From: Ideonella livida
GTDB taxonomy: Bacteria; Pseudomonadota; Gammaproteobacteria; Burkholderiales; Burkholderiaceae_C
Assembly (NCBI RefSeq): GCF_010499455.1
Contig: NZ_JAAGOH010000014.1
Coordinates: 1 to 64,000, forward strand
Length of the DNA: 64,000 nt
Direction: 5' to 3'
Positions 63,858 to 64,000 of this stretch are shown here, piece after piece (the stretch's first letter is position 1; every line of letters starts with the position of its first letter). The notes under the pieces are model-generated. The model worked only from the letters and a program-made list of their open reading frames with translations. It was not told where the DNA came from and did no database searches. The position numbers and the translations under genes were made by a program.

Positions 63858-64000
63858 TCACCCCTCCACCGGATCCTGCGGCGTGTCCAGCAGCAGCTGG
63901 TAGAAAGCCAGGTCCAGCCAACGGCCGAACTTGAAGCCGACCTGGGGCAGGGTCCCCACGGGCTGGAAGCCCAGCTGGGTGTGCAGGGCGATGCTGCCGG
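63858..64000 (-). CDS. GNAT acetyltransferase, phosphinothricin-acetyltransferase-like (partial)
   Basis: The C-terminal 47 codons of a minus-strand gene that continues past the right edge. The translation (SIALHTQLGFQPVGTLPQVG, then FKFGRWLDLAFYQ) matches the end of Pat/YncA-type N-acetyltransferases. Its stop is at 63858-63860. It is convergent with res across 29 bp and marks the right boundary of the defence island. Confidence 0.75.
   Translation of the reverse strand, partial: GSIALHTQLGFQPVGTLPQVGFKFGRWLDLAFYQLLLDTPQDPVEG

Overview
The window is GC-rich DNA (judged by eye, well above 60% G+C) with gene families typical of Betaproteobacteria, order Burkholderiales. The evidence is two Bug-type (TctC-like) binding proteins, a NagR/NagAa-G-H-Ab salicylate hydroxylase set, a chrBA operon, and a dispersed hairpin repeat of a kind I associate with Comamonadaceae and relatives (from memory, not searched). 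No rRNA, tRNA, CRISPR array or insertion sequence was seen. The order is inferred from gene content; the genus cannot be named.

Layout. (1) 0.1-13 kb, inositol catabolism: iolCDEB on the minus strand, divergent from a sugar ABC transporter operon (binding protein, ATPase, permease, second binding protein), then a lipoprotein with an HExxH motif and an RpiR-type regulator preceded by a perfect palindrome that contains GGAA-N6-TTCC. (2) 13-17 kb, salicylate 5-hydroxylase: nagR divergent from nagAa-nagG-nagH-nagAb. (3) 17-19.7 kb, chromate resistance: chrB-chrA with a 12-bp-arm palindrome abutting the chrB start. (4) 19.8-24.6 kb: a two-subunit ThDP-dependent decarboxylase, an aldehyde dehydrogenase and an amino-acid-type binding protein, divergent from a LysR gene. 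(5) 25-29 kb: aldo/keto reductase, quinone reductase-like flavoprotein, DUF1330 protein and YqhD-like alcohol dehydrogenase, divergent from a LysR gene and flanked by 360-400 bp of non-coding sequence on each side. (6) 29.5-41.2 kb: an acyl-CoA pathway (MaoC-type hydratase, acyl-CoA dehydrogenase, CaiB CoA-transferase, EtfBA, CitE-like lyase) with two Bug binding proteins, a GlcD-like oxidase and a LysR regulator. It resembles routes that cut C5 dicarboxylates into pyruvate and acetyl-CoA. (7) 42.8-53 kb: a rhizopine/methyl-inositol-like locus. A membrane di-iron oxygenase, Rieske ferredoxin and ferredoxin reductase (MocD/E/F-like) and a TIM-barrel protein form one tightly overlapped operon. 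An IolH-like protein, a Gfo/Idh/MocA dehydrogenase and an IolE/MocC-like protein form a second one. Each operon diverges from its own LacI regulator, and the two regulators are paralogous. (8) 53.5-63.8 kb: a defence island with a small helix-turn-helix/ribbon-helix-helix-like protein, SNF2 helicase, DUF4391 protein, type III Mod methyltransferase, DUF1016/YhcG nuclease and type III Res endonuclease. A truncated GNAT acetyltransferase gene runs off the right edge.

How the parts fit. Regions 1 and 7 look complementary. Region 7 would O-demethylate and oxidise a methylated or amino-inositol to an inosose, and region 1 would import inositols and carry inosose through IolE, IolD, IolB and IolC (with its built-in aldolase-like domain). 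A dedicated iolG is absent from region 1, and the dehydrogenase of region 7 is the only visible candidate here for that step. No iolA was recognised.
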